DNA of 64,000 nt from Streptomyces griseomycini (GCF_014203535.1 NZ_JACHJI010000008.1:124001-188000), one strand, 5' to 3'. Shown: positions 54,242-63,804, numbered from the stretch's first letter. The notes: generated from the sequence alone by a model not told the origin. A program made the numbers and translations.

Positions 54242-54436
54242 GCGATCAATCCCCCTTCGGTGTCGGGTCGTTGGGATCATGCACCGCGTGGGCCCGGCCC
54301 GCCCGCGCGCTCCCTGACCACCCTTCAAGTCTCCCACCCGGCACTGACAATCGATCGGTCCGAGAGGGCGCGGCCTCTGCGCACGGGCGGCCGGGGAAAC
54401 GTAAGCTGTGGCACGTCACAGGACCGGGCAGCGGGG

Positions 54437-55897
54437 ATGAACATGGCGATGATGCGCCTGAGGCGCGAGGACCCGCGCGTCGTCGGCTCTTTCAGGCTTC
54501 ACCGACGGCTCGGCGCGGGCGGGATGGGCGTGGTCTACCTGGGCTCCGACAAGAAGGGGCAGCGGGTCGCGCTGAAGGTCATCCGACCCGATCTGGCGGA
54601 GGACCAGGAGTTCCGCTCGCGGTTCGCGCGCGAGGTCTCGGCGGCCCGGCGCATCCGCGGGGGCTGCACGGCACGGCTGGTGGCCGCCGATCTCGACGCG
54701 GACCGGCCCTGGTTCGCCACGCAGTACGTGCCCGGCCCGTCCCTGCACGACAAGGTCGCCGGCGAGGGGCCGCTCCGCGCGGCCGAGGTCGCCTCCATCG
54801 GCGCGGCCCTGTCCGAGGGGCTGGTCGCCGTGCACGAGGCCGGCGTGGTGCACCGGGACCTGAAGCCGTCCAACATCCTGCTGTCCCCGAAGGGACCGCG
54901 GATCATCGACTTCGGCATCGCCTGGGCGACCGGCGCCTCGACGCTCACGCACGTCGGCACCGCGGTCGGCTCGCCCGGCTTCCTCGCCCCGGAGCAGGTG
55001 CGCGGCGCCGCCGTCACCCCGGCCACGGACGTGTTCTCGCTGGGTGCCACGCTCGCGTACGCGTCGATGGGCGACTCCCCCTTCGGCCACGGCAGTTCCG
55101 AGGTGATGCTGTACCGCGTCGTGCACGAGGAGGCACAGCTGCACGGCGTTCCGGACGCCCTGGCCCCGCTCGTCCGCGCCTGTCTGGCGAAGGACCCCGA
55201 GGAGCGGCCCAGCACGCTCCAACTCTCGCTGCGGCTCAAGGAGATCGCGGCCCGGGAGGCCCAGGGCCTGGCCGACGTCCGGCCGCCCGCGCCGCGCGCC
55301 GCCGAGGCGGAACGACTCACCGGACGCCTCGCCGACACCTCCCCTGACTCCCGCCCGGACCGCGCTCAGGGACGGCGGCCGGGCCGTCGCGGCACCCAGC
55401 CGGGCCAGGGGACTCCCGCGCCGCGCGGTGCGGCCGCCGGACGGGGCTCCCCCGCGACGGGGGGCGGGTCCACGCCCCGGCGCGGCACCCGCGGCGTGCC
55501 GCCGTCGCGGGGCGGCGGCACGTCCCGCGGCGGCGCCTCGCGCGGTGGCACGCCGTCCCGGTCCGGCGCCCGGCCCACCCCCGTGTCCCGGACCCCTGTC
55601 CGGTCCGGCGCCGGCCCCCGGCGCCAGGGGCCCCGGACGACGGGCACCGGTCTGCGTCCGGCCAATCCGCGGCTGCTCAGGCAGCGGTTGTTCGTGTTCG
55701 TCGTCGTGACGCTGGTGGTCGCGCTCGGCATCGCCCTGGTGCAGGGCTGCCAGGGGCCGTCACGGGGACTCGGCGGCGACGGGGACGGGGTGCGGGAGCA
55801 GCGGCAGGAGCAGGTGCCGGGCGGCGGCCACGAACCGCTGGACGAGGGCGGACTCATGTCCGAGCGGTACGTCTCGACCCTGGAGCAGGACGGCTGA
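54437..55897 (+). CDS. Membrane-anchored Ser/Thr protein kinase
   Basis: A 486-aa Hanks-type kinase. The glycine loop LGAGGMGVVYLG is near 22-33, the Lys is in RVALKVIRP, the catalytic loop HRDLKPSN is at 139-146, and DFG starts at 158, followed by GSPGFLAPEQ. After the kinase domain (to about 285) comes a linker of about 125 residues rich in Arg, Gly, Pro, Ser and Thr. A transmembrane helix follows near 417-438, then about 45 acidic residues outside. No PASTA or other sensor domain is present. The ATG at 54437 is used; an ATG two codons later is possible. Confidence 0.92.
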   Translation: MNMAMMRLRREDPRVVGSFRLHRRLGAGGMGVVYLGSDKKGQRVALKVIRPDLAEDQEFRSRFAREVSAARRIRGGCTARLVAADLDADRPWFATQYVPGPSLHDKVAGEGPLRAAEVASIGAALSEGLVAVHEAGVVHRDLKPSNILLSPKGPRIIDFGIAWATGASTLTHVGTAVGSPGFLAPEQVRGAAVTPATDVFSLGATLAYASMGDSPFGHGSSEVMLYRVVHEEAQLHGVPDALAPLVRACLAKDPEERPSTLQLSLRLKEIAAREAQGLADVRPPAPRAAEAERLTGRLADTSPDSRPDRAQGRRPGRRGTQPGQGTPAPRGAAAGRGSPATGGGSTPRRGTRGVPPSRGGGTSRGGASRGGTPSRSGARPTPVSRTPVRSGAGPRRQGPRTTGTGLRPANPRLLRQRLFVFVVVTLVVALGIALVQGCQGPSRGLGGDGDGVREQRQEQVPGGGHEPLDEGGLMSERYVSTLEQDG

Positions 55898-55907
55898 AAG
55901 GCCGTCC

Positions 55908-56726
55908 CTACTCCTGCGGCCGCCCCGTGGCCACGGCGTAGAAGGCGACCGCCGCCGCGGCGCCCACGTTGAGGGAGTCGACGCCGTGCGACATCGGGAT
56001 GCGGACCCACTCGTCGGCGGCGGCCAGGGCCCGGGTGGACAGCCCGCTCCCTTCCGCACCCAGCATCAGGGCCACGCGGTCCATCCGGTGGGGCGCGGCC
56101 TCGTCGAGTGACCGGGCCTTCTCGTCGGGGGTGAGGGCGAGGAGGGTGAAGCCCGCCTCGCGGACCGGGCCCAGCCCCTGGGGCCAGGGGTCCAGCCGGG
56201 CGTACGGCACGGAGAAGACCGCGCCCATGGAGACCTTCACGCTGCGGCGGTAGAGCGGGTCGGCGCAGTCCGGGGAGAGCAGGACCGCGTCCATGCCGAG
56301 GGCGGCCGCCGAGCGGAAGATCGCACCGATGTTCGTGTGGTCGTTGACCGACTCCATGATCACGACCCGGCGGGCGGTCCGCAGCAGGTCGGTCGCCGCG
56401 GGCAGCGGCCTGCGCTGCATGGAGGCGAGCGCCCCCCGGTGCACGTGGTAGCCGGTGACCTGTTCGGCGAGCTCCGGGTCGGCCACGTAGACCGGGGCCG
56501 GGAGTTCGTCGACGACGTCGCGCATGGCGTCGACCCACTTGGGCGAGAGCAGCATGGACCGCATCGCGTAGCCCGCGTCCTTGGCCCGTCTGATGACCTT
56601 CTCGCCCTCGGCGATGAACAGCCCCTCGGCGGGTTCGCGCCTGCGGCGCAGCTCCACGTCGGTCAGACCCGTGTAGTCGTGCAGGCGCGGGTCGCCGGGG
56701 TCCGAGACGGTGATGAGTTCGGCCAT
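55908..56726 (-). CDS. TrmH/SpoU-family RNA 2'-O-methyltransferase
   Basis: A 272-aa SPOUT methyltransferase. The N-terminal substrate-binding segment (EPAEGLFIAEGEKVIRRA) is followed by motif 1 (NDHTNIGAIFRSAAALG), motif 2 (LMLGAEGSGLS) and motif 3 (IPMSHGVDSLNVGAAAAVAF), so the trefoil-knot SAM site is complete. The target, an rRNA or tRNA ribose, is unknown. It lies one base downstream of the SUMT gene and converges on the kinase gene. Confidence 0.93.
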   Translation of the reverse strand: MAELITVSDPGDPRLHDYTGLTDVELRRRREPAEGLFIAEGEKVIRRAKDAGYAMRSMLLSPKWVDAMRDVVDELPAPVYVADPELAEQVTGYHVHRGALASMQRRPLPAATDLLRTARRVVIMESVNDHTNIGAIFRSAAALGMDAVLLSPDCADPLYRRSVKVSMGAVFSVPYARLDPWPQGLGPVREAGFTLLALTPDEKARSLDEAAPHRMDRVALMLGAEGSGLSTRALAAADEWVRIPMSHGVDSLNVGAAAAVAFYAVATGRPQE

Positions 56727-56727
56727 G

Positions 56728-57960
56728 TCACACCGCCCCGTGCGGGCCCACGCCGACGACCTCGCCGATCACGATGACGGCCGGCGGCCTGACCTCCTGC
56801 GCGACGACCGTCTCGGCGACCGTGGCCAGGGTGGCGTCGACCCGGCGCTGGGCGGCCGTGGTTCCCTCCTGGACCAGGGCGACCGGGGTGTCCGGGGACT
56901 TTCCGTGCGCCACCAGGGTCTCGGCGATCCGTCCGATCTTGTCGACGCCCATGAGGACGACCAGCGTGCCGGTCAGCTTCGCCAGGGACGGCCAGTCGAC
57001 CAGGGAGCGTTCGTCGTCGGGGGCGACATGGCCGCTGACCACGGTGAACTCGTGGGCCACACCGCGGTGGGTGACCGGGATGCCGGCCGCGCCCGGCACC
57101 GAGATGGAGCTGGAGATGCCGGGGACGACGGTGCAGGGGATGCCCGCCTCGGCGAGCGCCTGGAGCTCCTCCATGCCGCGGCCGAAGACGTACGGGTCGC
57201 CGCCCTTGAGCCGGACCACCGACTTGCCCTGCCTGGCGTGTTCGATCAGCGCGTTGTTGATGGCCTCCTGGGCCATGAAACGGCCGTAGGGGATCTTCGC
57301 CGCGTCGATCACCTCGACGTGCGGCGGCAGTTCGGCGAGCAGGTCGCGCGGGCCGAGCCGGTCGGCGATGACGACGTCGGCCTCGGCGAGCAGGCGGCGG
57401 CCGCGCACGGTGATCAGGTCCGGGTCGCCGGGGCCGCCGCCGACCAGGGCGACGCCGGGGGTCCGGGTGCGGTGGTGCGGGGCGACGAGGGTGCCGTCGC
57501 GCAGGCCCTCGACCACGGCGTCGCGGACGGCGGCGGTGTGGCGGGGGTCGCGGCCCTTGGCGTCGGTGGTGAGGACGGCCACCGTGACGCCCTCGCTGCG
57601 TCCGGTCGCCGGGGTCCAGGCGGTGGCCCGGTCGGCGTCGTCGGAGCGGACGCACCAGACGCGGTGCCGCTCGGCCTCGGCGGAGGCCCGCTCGTTGGCG
57701 TCGGGGTCGCTGGTGGCGATCAGGGCGTACCAGGCGTCCGCGAGGTCGCCGTCGGCGTATCCGCGCCGCTCCCAGGTGATCTCGCCCGCGTCGGCCATCG
57801 CCTCGACGGAGGGGGTCGCCTCGGGGGACACGAGGAGGACGTCGGCGCCGGCCGCGACCAGGGCGGGGAGGCGGCGCTGGGCGACCTGGCCGCCGCCGAG
57901 CACGACCACTCGGCGGCCGGTGAGACGGAGGCCCACGGGGTAGGCGGGGTGTTCGGCCAT
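56728..57960 (-). CDS. cobA: Siroheme/cobalamin fusion: precorrin-2 dehydrogenase plus SUMT (CobA/CysG-like)
   Basis: A 410-aa two-domain enzyme. Residues 1-150 are a SirC/Met8-like NAD-binding domain (RRVVVLGGGQVAQRRLPALV). Residues 165-405 are uroporphyrinogen-III C-methyltransferase (GVALVGGGPGDPDLITVRG, VVRLKGGDPYVFGRG). It would methylate uroporphyrinogen III to precorrin-2 and possibly oxidise it toward sirohydrochlorin. The full CysG chelatase segment is missing or reduced. The ATG at 57960 is used. It heads a run of tetrapyrrole genes on this strand. Confidence 0.93.
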   Translation of the reverse strand: MAEHPAYPVGLRLTGRRVVVLGGGQVAQRRLPALVAAGADVLLVSPEATPSVEAMADAGEITWERRGYADGDLADAWYALIATSDPDANERASAEAERHRVWCVRSDDADRATAWTPATGRSEGVTVAVLTTDAKGRDPRHTAAVRDAVVEGLRDGTLVAPHHRTRTPGVALVGGGPGDPDLITVRGRRLLAEADVVIADRLGPRDLLAELPPHVEVIDAAKIPYGRFMAQEAINNALIEHARQGKSVVRLKGGDPYVFGRGMEELQALAEAGIPCTVVPGISSSISVPGAAGIPVTHRGVAHEFTVVSGHVAPDDERSLVDWPSLAKLTGTLVVLMGVDKIGRIAETLVAHGKSPDTPVALVQEGTTAAQRRVDATLATVAETVVAQEVRPPAVIVIGEVVGVGPHGAV

Positions 57961-58166
57961 GAGGGTACGGCTCCTCGTACGAGCGGCGTGCGGGGGTACG
58001 GCGCGGGGGGGCGCTACGGCACTGGAGCGGCCCTGACGTGCGGATTCTAGAGGCGGGGTTCAGCGTACGGCGGGGGTGGGTCCGTCGGCCGGGGTGGGCC
58101 CGACGGCGACGGTGCCCGTCCCGCCCGTGCCCACCCCGGCCGACGCTCCTCCCGGCTGCTTCTCGG

Positions 58167-61100
58167 CTACTTCTCGGTGACGCCCGCCGAGTCGAACGTC
58201 GCCACCTCGTGCATCGCCCGCGCCGTGCTCTGCACCAGCGGCAGCGCGAGCAGTGCGCCGGTGCCCTCGCCGAGGCGCAGGTCGAGGTCGACCAGGGGGC
58301 GCAGGCCCAGCTTGTTGAGGGCGGCCACGTGGCCGGGCTCGGCGCTGCGGTGTCCCGCGATGCAGGCGGCCAGGACCTCGGGGGCGATGGCGCGGGCCAC
58401 CAGGGCGGCGGCGCCGGCGCTGACGCCGTCCAGGATCACCGGCGTCCGCAGGGACGCGCCGCCGAGCAGCAGGCCGACCATGGCCGCGTGCTCGAAGCCG
58501 CCGATCGCGGCCAGGACGCCGATCGGGTCGGCCGGGTCCGGCTGGTGCAGTTCGAGGGCGCGGCGGACGACCTCGGTCTTGCGGGCGAGGGTCTCGTCGT
58601 TGATGCCGGTGCCGCGACCGGTGACCTCGGCCGGGTCGGCGCCCGTGTAGACCGAGATGAGGGCGGCGGACGCGGTGGTGTTCGCGATGCCCATCTCGCC
58701 GGTGAGCAGGGCCTTGTTGCCGGCCGCGACCAGGTCGCGGGCGGTCTCGATGCCCACCTCGACGGCCTTCTTGGCCTCCTCGCGGGTCATCGCGGGGCCG
58801 GTGGTCATGTCGGACGTGCCGGCGCGGACCTTGCGCGGCAGCAGACCGGGCGTGGCCGGCAGGTCGGCGCAGACGCCCACGTCGACGATGCAGACCTCGG
58901 CCCCCACCTGGTTGGCGAAGGCGTTGCAGACCGCTCCCCCGCCGAGGAAGTTGGCCACCATCTGGGCGGTGACCTCCTGCGGCCAGGGGGTGACGCCCTG
59001 GGCGTGCACCCCGTGGTCGCCGGCGAAGATCGCGACGGCCGCGGGCTCCGGGATCGGCGGCGGGCACTGGCGGGACAGGCCGGACAGCTGGGCGGAGATG
59101 ATCTCCAGCATGCCGAGCGCCCCGGCCGGCTTGGTCATGCGCTTCTGGCGCTCCCACGCCTCGCCGAGCGCCTTGGCGTCCAGCGGGCGGATCTGCGCGA
59201 CGGTCTCGGCGAGCAGGTCGTGCGGTTCCTCTCCGGGCAGGGCGCGACGGCCGTACGTCTCCTCGTGCACGACCCAGGACAGCGGGCGGCGCTTGGACCA
59301 GCCCGCCTGCATCAGCTCGGGCTCGTCCGGGAACTCGTCGACGTAGCCCACGCACAGGTAGGCGACGACCTCCAGGTGCTCGGGCAGGCCGAGGGCGCGG
59401 ACCATCTCGCGCTCGTCGAAGAAGCTGACCCAGCCGACGCCGAGGCCCTCGGCGCGGGCGGCGAGCCAGAGGTTCTCCACGGCGAGCGCGGAGGAGTACG
59501 GCGCCATCTGCGGCTGGGTGTGCCGGCCCAGGGTGTGCCGGCCGCCGCGGGTCGGGTCGGCGGTGACGACGATGTTCACCGGGGTGTCGAGGATGGCCTC
59601 GATCTTCAGTTCCTTGAACTGCTTCGCCCGGCCCTTGGGCAGCGACTTGGCGTAGGCCTCGCGCTGGCGCATGGCCAGTTCGTGCATGCTGCGCCGGGTC
59701 TCGGCGGAGCGGATGACGACGAAGTCCCAGGGCTGCGAGTGGCCGACGGAGGGCGCGGTGTGGGCGGCCTCCAGGACCCGGAGCAGCACCTCGTGCGGGA
59801 TGGGGTCGCTGCGGAAGCCGTTGCGGATGTCCCGGCGCTCGCGCATGACCTTCAGCACGGCCTCGCGCTCGGCGTCGTCGTAACCGGGGGCGGCCGGGCC
59901 CGTGGGCCGTGCCGCTTCCGCCTCGGTCCCCTCCTCCCGCGCCTGCCGGTCGTCCACGCCGGCGCCCCGGGTGTCCAGGTCGTCCGCGTTCTGCACGCGG
60001 TCGGGGTCCGGCTCCGCGTCGGGTGCCGGTGCGGCGCCGGCCTCGGGCTCGCGGGGGGCGGGCACCGTGGCGGCCGCTTCCGGCGCGGGCTGTTCCGCCC
60101 CGGCCTGCTCCTCCACCGGAACGGCCAGGCCCCGGGGCGGGGTCGGCGCCAGCTGCGGAGTGGTGGGCACGGTCCCCTCCACGGGGACGAACTGCCCCAG
60201 GGGCTGGTCCGGCCCGGGCTCCAGGTGGACGGTGCCGGGGAGAGGGGTCGCGGGGCCGGCGGGCGCGCCGGGTGCGGGCACGGGCGTGCCGGGGACGTCG
60301 GCGCCGGGTGCGGCGGGAGCGTCCGCGCCGGGGAGCTCGGGGCCCACGGGGTCCGGCTGCGCGGGGACCGGCGCCCACGCGTCCTGCGGCCCGGGCTGCG
60401 CGGGCTGTCCGTCCGGGGCGGGCGCGGCCGGCTCCGCTTCCACCGGCTGGTGGGGTTCCGGCGGCTGGTGGGGTTCCGGCGGCTGGTGGGACTGCTCGGT
60501 GTCGGCCTGCCGCAGGGGCTGCCCGGCCGCCGCGGCGGGTTCCTGCGCGGACGGAGCCGCGACCGGGGGGCCGTCGACGGGCTGCGGGGTGACCTCGGCG
60601 GCCCCGGACGGGACGGGGGCCTCCGGGGCCGGTGCGGGCGGCACGGTCCCGGCGGGAGCCCCGGGCTCGACCGCGGGGGTGGTGTCCTCCGGCCGGGAGG
60701 CGGCCGCGGCCTCGGGGACGGGGGACACGGCGTCGGCGACGGGGCCCGGCACGTCCACGGCCGGGCCGGGCTCGCCGGCGGGAGCGGCGTCGGCCGCCCC
60801 GGCGGGGGCCTGGGGGGTGTCCTGGCCGACGACGACCGGGTCCTGGGGTGCGGGGGCCGCCTGCGCGGCGGTCCCCTCCCCCGTCGTCCCGGGGACGGGC
60901 GCGGCCTCTTCGGAGAGGACCGGTTCCGGGGCGGGCTGGGCCACGGGGGCCTCGTCCGCCGTCCCGGGACCGGGTTCCGCCTCCGGTGCCGCGGCAGCGG
61001 GTTCGGTGACGTCCGGTTCGGCGGCGACCCCCTCGGGGGGCGTGGCGCCGGGGGCGGTGGGGTGGGCCGCGGGCTCGGCGGCCGGCGCCGGCGAGGGGTC

Positions 61101-62087
61101 CTGGCCCCGGTCCGGCGCGGCGGCGGCCTCGGGAGACGGCACGGGCTCGGACGCCGGGCCGGTCCCGGGCGCGTGTGCGGCCTCGGCGACCTGTCCGGCC
61201 TCGGCGACGGGAGCCGGTGCGGGGGCGTGCGGGGGTTCCGCGTCCGGGGCCGGCGTGGGCACCTCCCCGCCCTGTGCGACGGCGGCCTGGCCGGCCTCGC
61301 CGGTCCCCGCGCCGGGCACGCCCGCGGCACCCTGCCCGGCGTCTTCGGCGACGGCGGCGGCCGTGTCGTGCCCGGTGCCCGCGACGGGGGCGCCCTCCGG
61401 GTCCCGCCCCGGCTCCGCGGGGGAGGCCTGCGCCCGTCCGGCGCCCGCCTCGGTGGCGACGCGGGCGACGACCGCCTGGGCCGCACCCACCGGATCCGCC
61501 GGAGGAACAACCGTTTCCGCGGGGGCCGCCCCCGCGCCCACCGCGGCCTGCGTGCCCCAGGGAGCCGCCGCCTGCGGGGCGGCCGTCTCCTGGGCGCGCG
61601 GGACGTCGAGGTACTCGGGACCCAGGGTCGGCGGCCCGGACTGACGGACCGGCACGTGGGCGGGGCCGCGGTCGGCGAGGGAGCGGACCGGGCCGGCGGA
61701 GAGGTCGGGGACGGGCGGCCCGAGGTGCAGCGGGCGGCGCGGCGCGGTCGGCGCCGACTGCTCGTGCGGGGCCGCGAACCCGGGCGCCGGCGCCTGCCCC
61801 TGCCCCGGGTCGGGCAGACGGACGCCGCCGAGGTCGACCGAGCCGCTGTCGCGGCCGGACGTCTCGTGCGGGCCCGGCTCGTGCACGGTCTCGACGACCG
61901 GCTCGGGAACGGGCGGGGCGACCTCGTTGCCCCAGGCTCCCTGGGCTCCGGGCAGCAACAGGTCTTCGTCCTCGGCGGGACTGCCGGAGAGGTAGGTGTA
62001 CGGGTCGGGCGCGGGGACGCCCGGCTGTTCCACCATGCCTGCGTTCTCCGGCAGTCCCTCGGCCGGGACCTGGCCGGTGTCGGTCAT
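58167..62087 (-). CDS. cobT: Fused BluB-type flavoprotein and CobT phosphoribosyltransferase with long disordered N-terminus
   Basis: A 1306-aa protein in three parts. Residues 1-730 are low-complexity Ala/Pro/Glu/Gly-rich and probably disordered, with repeated PPEPHQ units near 530. Residues 733-945 are a nitroreductase-fold BluB-like domain (RRDIRNGFRSDPIPHEVLLR, GHSQPWDFVVIR), expected to make 5,6-dimethylbenzimidazole from FMN. Residues 955-1306 are CobT (FAGDHGVHAQGVTPWP, LGEGTGALLALPLV with the catalytic Glu). Together they make the lower ligand of B12 and activate it as the ribotide. The ATG at 62087 has GAGGGG upstream. The same strand holds cobA and cobL. Confidence 0.93.
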   Translation of the reverse strand: MTDTGQVPAEGLPENAGMVEQPGVPAPDPYTYLSGSPAEDEDLLLPGAQGAWGNEVAPPVPEPVVETVHEPGPHETSGRDSGSVDLGGVRLPDPGQGQAPAPGFAAPHEQSAPTAPRRPLHLGPPVPDLSAGPVRSLADRGPAHVPVRQSGPPTLGPEYLDVPRAQETAAPQAAAPWGTQAAVGAGAAPAETVVPPADPVGAAQAVVARVATEAGAGRAQASPAEPGRDPEGAPVAGTGHDTAAAVAEDAGQGAAGVPGAGTGEAGQAAVAQGGEVPTPAPDAEPPHAPAPAPVAEAGQVAEAAHAPGTGPASEPVPSPEAAAAPDRGQDPSPAPAAEPAAHPTAPGATPPEGVAAEPDVTEPAAAAPEAEPGPGTADEAPVAQPAPEPVLSEEAAPVPGTTGEGTAAQAAPAPQDPVVVGQDTPQAPAGAADAAPAGEPGPAVDVPGPVADAVSPVPEAAAASRPEDTTPAVEPGAPAGTVPPAPAPEAPVPSGAAEVTPQPVDGPPVAAPSAQEPAAAAGQPLRQADTEQSHQPPEPHQPPEPHQPVEAEPAAPAPDGQPAQPGPQDAWAPVPAQPDPVGPELPGADAPAAPGADVPGTPVPAPGAPAGPATPLPGTVHLEPGPDQPLGQFVPVEGTVPTTPQLAPTPPRGLAVPVEEQAGAEQPAPEAAATVPAPREPEAGAAPAPDAEPDPDRVQNADDLDTRGAGVDDRQAREEGTEAEAARPTGPAAPGYDDAEREAVLKVMRERRDIRNGFRSDPIPHEVLLRVLEAAHTAPSVGHSQPWDFVVIRSAETRRSMHELAMRQREAYAKSLPKGRAKQFKELKIEAILDTPVNIVVTADPTRGGRHTLGRHTQPQMAPYSSALAVENLWLAARAEGLGVGWVSFFDEREMVRALGLPEHLEVVAYLCVGYVDEFPDEPELMQAGWSKRRPLSWVVHEETYGRRALPGEEPHDLLAETVAQIRPLDAKALGEAWERQKRMTKPAGALGMLEIISAQLSGLSRQCPPPIPEPAAVAIFAGDHGVHAQGVTPWPQEVTAQMVANFLGGGAVCNAFANQVGAEVCIVDVGVCADLPATPGLLPRKVRAGTSDMTTGPAMTREEAKKAVEVGIETARDLVAAGNKALLTGEMGIANTTASAALISVYTGADPAEVTGRGTGINDETLARKTEVVRRALELHQPDPADPIGVLAAIGGFEHAAMVGLLLGGASLRTPVILDGVSAGAAALVARAIAPEVLAACIAGHRSAEPGHVAALNKLGLRPLVDLDLRLGEGTGALLALPLVQSTARAMHEVATFDSAGVTEK

Positions 62088-62455
62088 GCGTACCCCTCGC
62101 CCATCGGTTAGTGCTCCCTACGACCAGCTCACCCGGAACGGCGCACCGACCGCCCCACACTGGAGAACGAGCGTGCGTCCCCAGCGGCACGAACGGCCCG
62201 CCCGAAAAGGCGACAAAGCCATTCACTGGCATTGTCGCGGCCGCACGGCCGCCGCGTCAGCTTGATCGGCGACGGTTCCGCTGTGGACTGCGCCACGTTG
62301 CGCGTCCTCCGGTTCTGCCGTACCACGACCCGCCCCAAAACGGACGCGTTTTCCGGACATTGGCCGACGAAGCACCGGGGGTCCGAGTGCGGTACAACAA
62401 TCGGCCAGCCTACCGCGCGCGGTACGACAACCCGATCACGGGGACGGCACCCGGA
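62088..62455 (-). other. 368-bp interval between cobT and cobL
   Basis: This holds the cobT upstream region and one candidate small gene (62129-62296). I looked for a cobalamin riboswitch (B12 box, adenosylcobalamin aptamer) and do not see one. The promoter for cobT is presumably near the 62296 end. Confidence 0.45.
62129..62296 (-). CDS. Candidate small basic protein upstream of cobT
   Basis: A 55-codon frame from GTG at 62296 (VAQSTAEPSPIKLTRRPCGR) to TGA at 62129. GGAGG lies nine bases before the GTG, an excellent ribosome site. The product is basic, with one hydrophobic-aromatic helix (SEWLCRLFGRAVRAAG). Third-position GC is high but lower than in neighbours. No family is recognised; it may be a leader peptide gene or spurious. 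Confidence 0.35.
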   Translation of the reverse strand: MAQSTAEPSPIKLTRRPCGRDNASEWLCRLFGRAVRAAGDARSFSSVGRSVRRSG

Positions 62456-63667
62456 TCAGCCGCTGCGCGCGGGCAGCACCCCGCTGAGCAGGAACGCGAC
62501 GCTCCGTTCCTTCTCCGTCCAGGCCCGGGTGTCGAGTTCGACGGACTGCAGCAGGGCGCACTCGACCTGGTAGCCGTGCTCCGCGAGGTTCCGGCCGATG
62601 AGTTCGGCCGCGTCGCGGGTGGCGGCGTGCGTGACGATGCGCTGCGGGCGGCGGTCGGCGACCGCGGAGACCACGGCCGCTCCCCCGCCGCCGACCCGGA
62701 CGACGTCCGGTTCGGGGAGGTTCTCCAGGACCTGCGGGGCGGTGCCGTGGACGATCTGGAGCGGGACGCCGTGACGGCGGGCGGCGGACTCGGTGCGGGC
62801 GCAGGCCGCCGGGTCGCTGTCGACGGCGATGACGGCGGCTCCGGCGCGGGCGGCCTCGGTGGCGAAGGCGCCGCTGCCGCAGCCGATGTCCCAGACGAGG
62901 TCGCCCAGGTGCGGTCCGAGCCGGGCGAGTTGGGAGATGCGCAGGGGCTCCCGCTCGCCCTCGCCGAGTTCGCCGCCGTACGCCGCGGCGGGCAGCGACC
63001 AGCCGCGCGGGCCGACGGAGGGGTCGCGTCCGGCGATCCAGCCGGTGGGCTCACCGGCGCCGACCGGGCCGCCGATGACGATGACGACGTTGGGGTCGCG
63101 CCAGGTGTGGTCGGCGGCCTTGTCGGAGGTGACGACGGTGACCCGCTCGTGCTCGGTGCCGAGCTCCTCGCAGATGACGAAGGTGCGGTGGACCCCCTCC
63201 AGCAGCAGGCCGAGTTCGGCGGGGCCGGCGCCGGGTGAGGTGAGGACCGCCACTTTGCCGTGGGCCCGGCACACGTTCACCGCGCGTCGCAGGGTGCGCG
63301 GGTGTGCGACGACCACATGGGCGTCGTCCCAGGGCATGCCGGCGCGGGCGAAGGCGGCGGCGACGGAGGAGACGGCGGGGACGACCTCGACCTCCAGGCC
63401 GAACTCGGGCGCGCGCAGGGTCCGCACGACGCCGAAGAACCCGGGGTCGCCGTCGGCGAGGACGACCGCGGTGCCGCGGTGGGCGGCGATCCGGCGGGCG
63501 GCGAGGGCGACGGACCCGAGCCGGATGCGCTCGGCGCCGGCGGGCACCTCGGGGAGCGCCAGGTGGTGGGCCGCTCCGGCCACCAGCGTGGCGGCGCCCA
63601 GCGCGGCGCGTGCCGCGGCGGTCAGCGGCGAACCGTCCCAGCCGATCACCGTGACCCGGTCGGCCAT
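62456..63667 (-). CDS. cobL: Precorrin-6B C5,15-methyltransferase/decarboxylase (CobL/CbiET-like)
   Basis: A 403-aa bifunctional enzyme. The N-terminal CbiE-type domain (VTVIGWDGSPLTAAARAALG, VVLADGDPGFFGVVRTL) methylates C5. The C-terminal CbiT-type domain (VWDIGCGSGAFATEAARAGA) methylates C15 and decarboxylates. Both SAM sites look intact. The ATG at 63667 (MADRVTVIGWDG) is preceded by AGGAG, and a longer in-frame reading upstream is rejected as Arg/Gly/Pro-rich. It works in corrin-ring assembly before cobT action. Confidence 0.93.
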   Translation of the reverse strand: MADRVTVIGWDGSPLTAAARAALGAATLVAGAAHHLALPEVPAGAERIRLGSVALAARRIAAHRGTAVVLADGDPGFFGVVRTLRAPEFGLEVEVVPAVSSVAAAFARAGMPWDDAHVVVAHPRTLRRAVNVCRAHGKVAVLTSPGAGPAELGLLLEGVHRTFVICEELGTEHERVTVVTSDKAADHTWRDPNVVIVIGGPVGAGEPTGWIAGRDPSVGPRGWSLPAAAYGGELGEGEREPLRISQLARLGPHLGDLVWDIGCGSGAFATEAARAGAAVIAVDSDPAACARTESAARRHGVPLQIVHGTAPQVLENLPEPDVVRVGGGGAAVVSAVADRRPQRIVTHAATRDAAELIGRNLAEHGYQVECALLQSVELDTRAWTEKERSVAFLLSGVLPARSG

Positions 63668-63804
63668 CGTCGTCAGTCTCCTGGGGTCTTCGCAGGTCGT
63701 CGTCGGCTGTTCCCGCCCGGGGGCGGGTTCGGTGAGCGTACCCGGTGCGGGCCGCGGACCGCTCCGGCGGTACCGCCGGCCGGGGGGCGCGGGCCCCGGA
63801 AAGG

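Noticed and set aside
58038..62111. Plus-strand open frame of 1357 codons opposite cobT
   Set aside because: It mirrors the cobT gene. Its Gly/Arg/Leu-rich sequence has no domain and arises from GC-rich codons on the opposite strand.
62088..62455. Cobalamin riboswitch upstream of cobT
   Set aside because: I could not find a B12-box-like sequence or the expected aptamer pairing. The region holds a candidate small frame instead.
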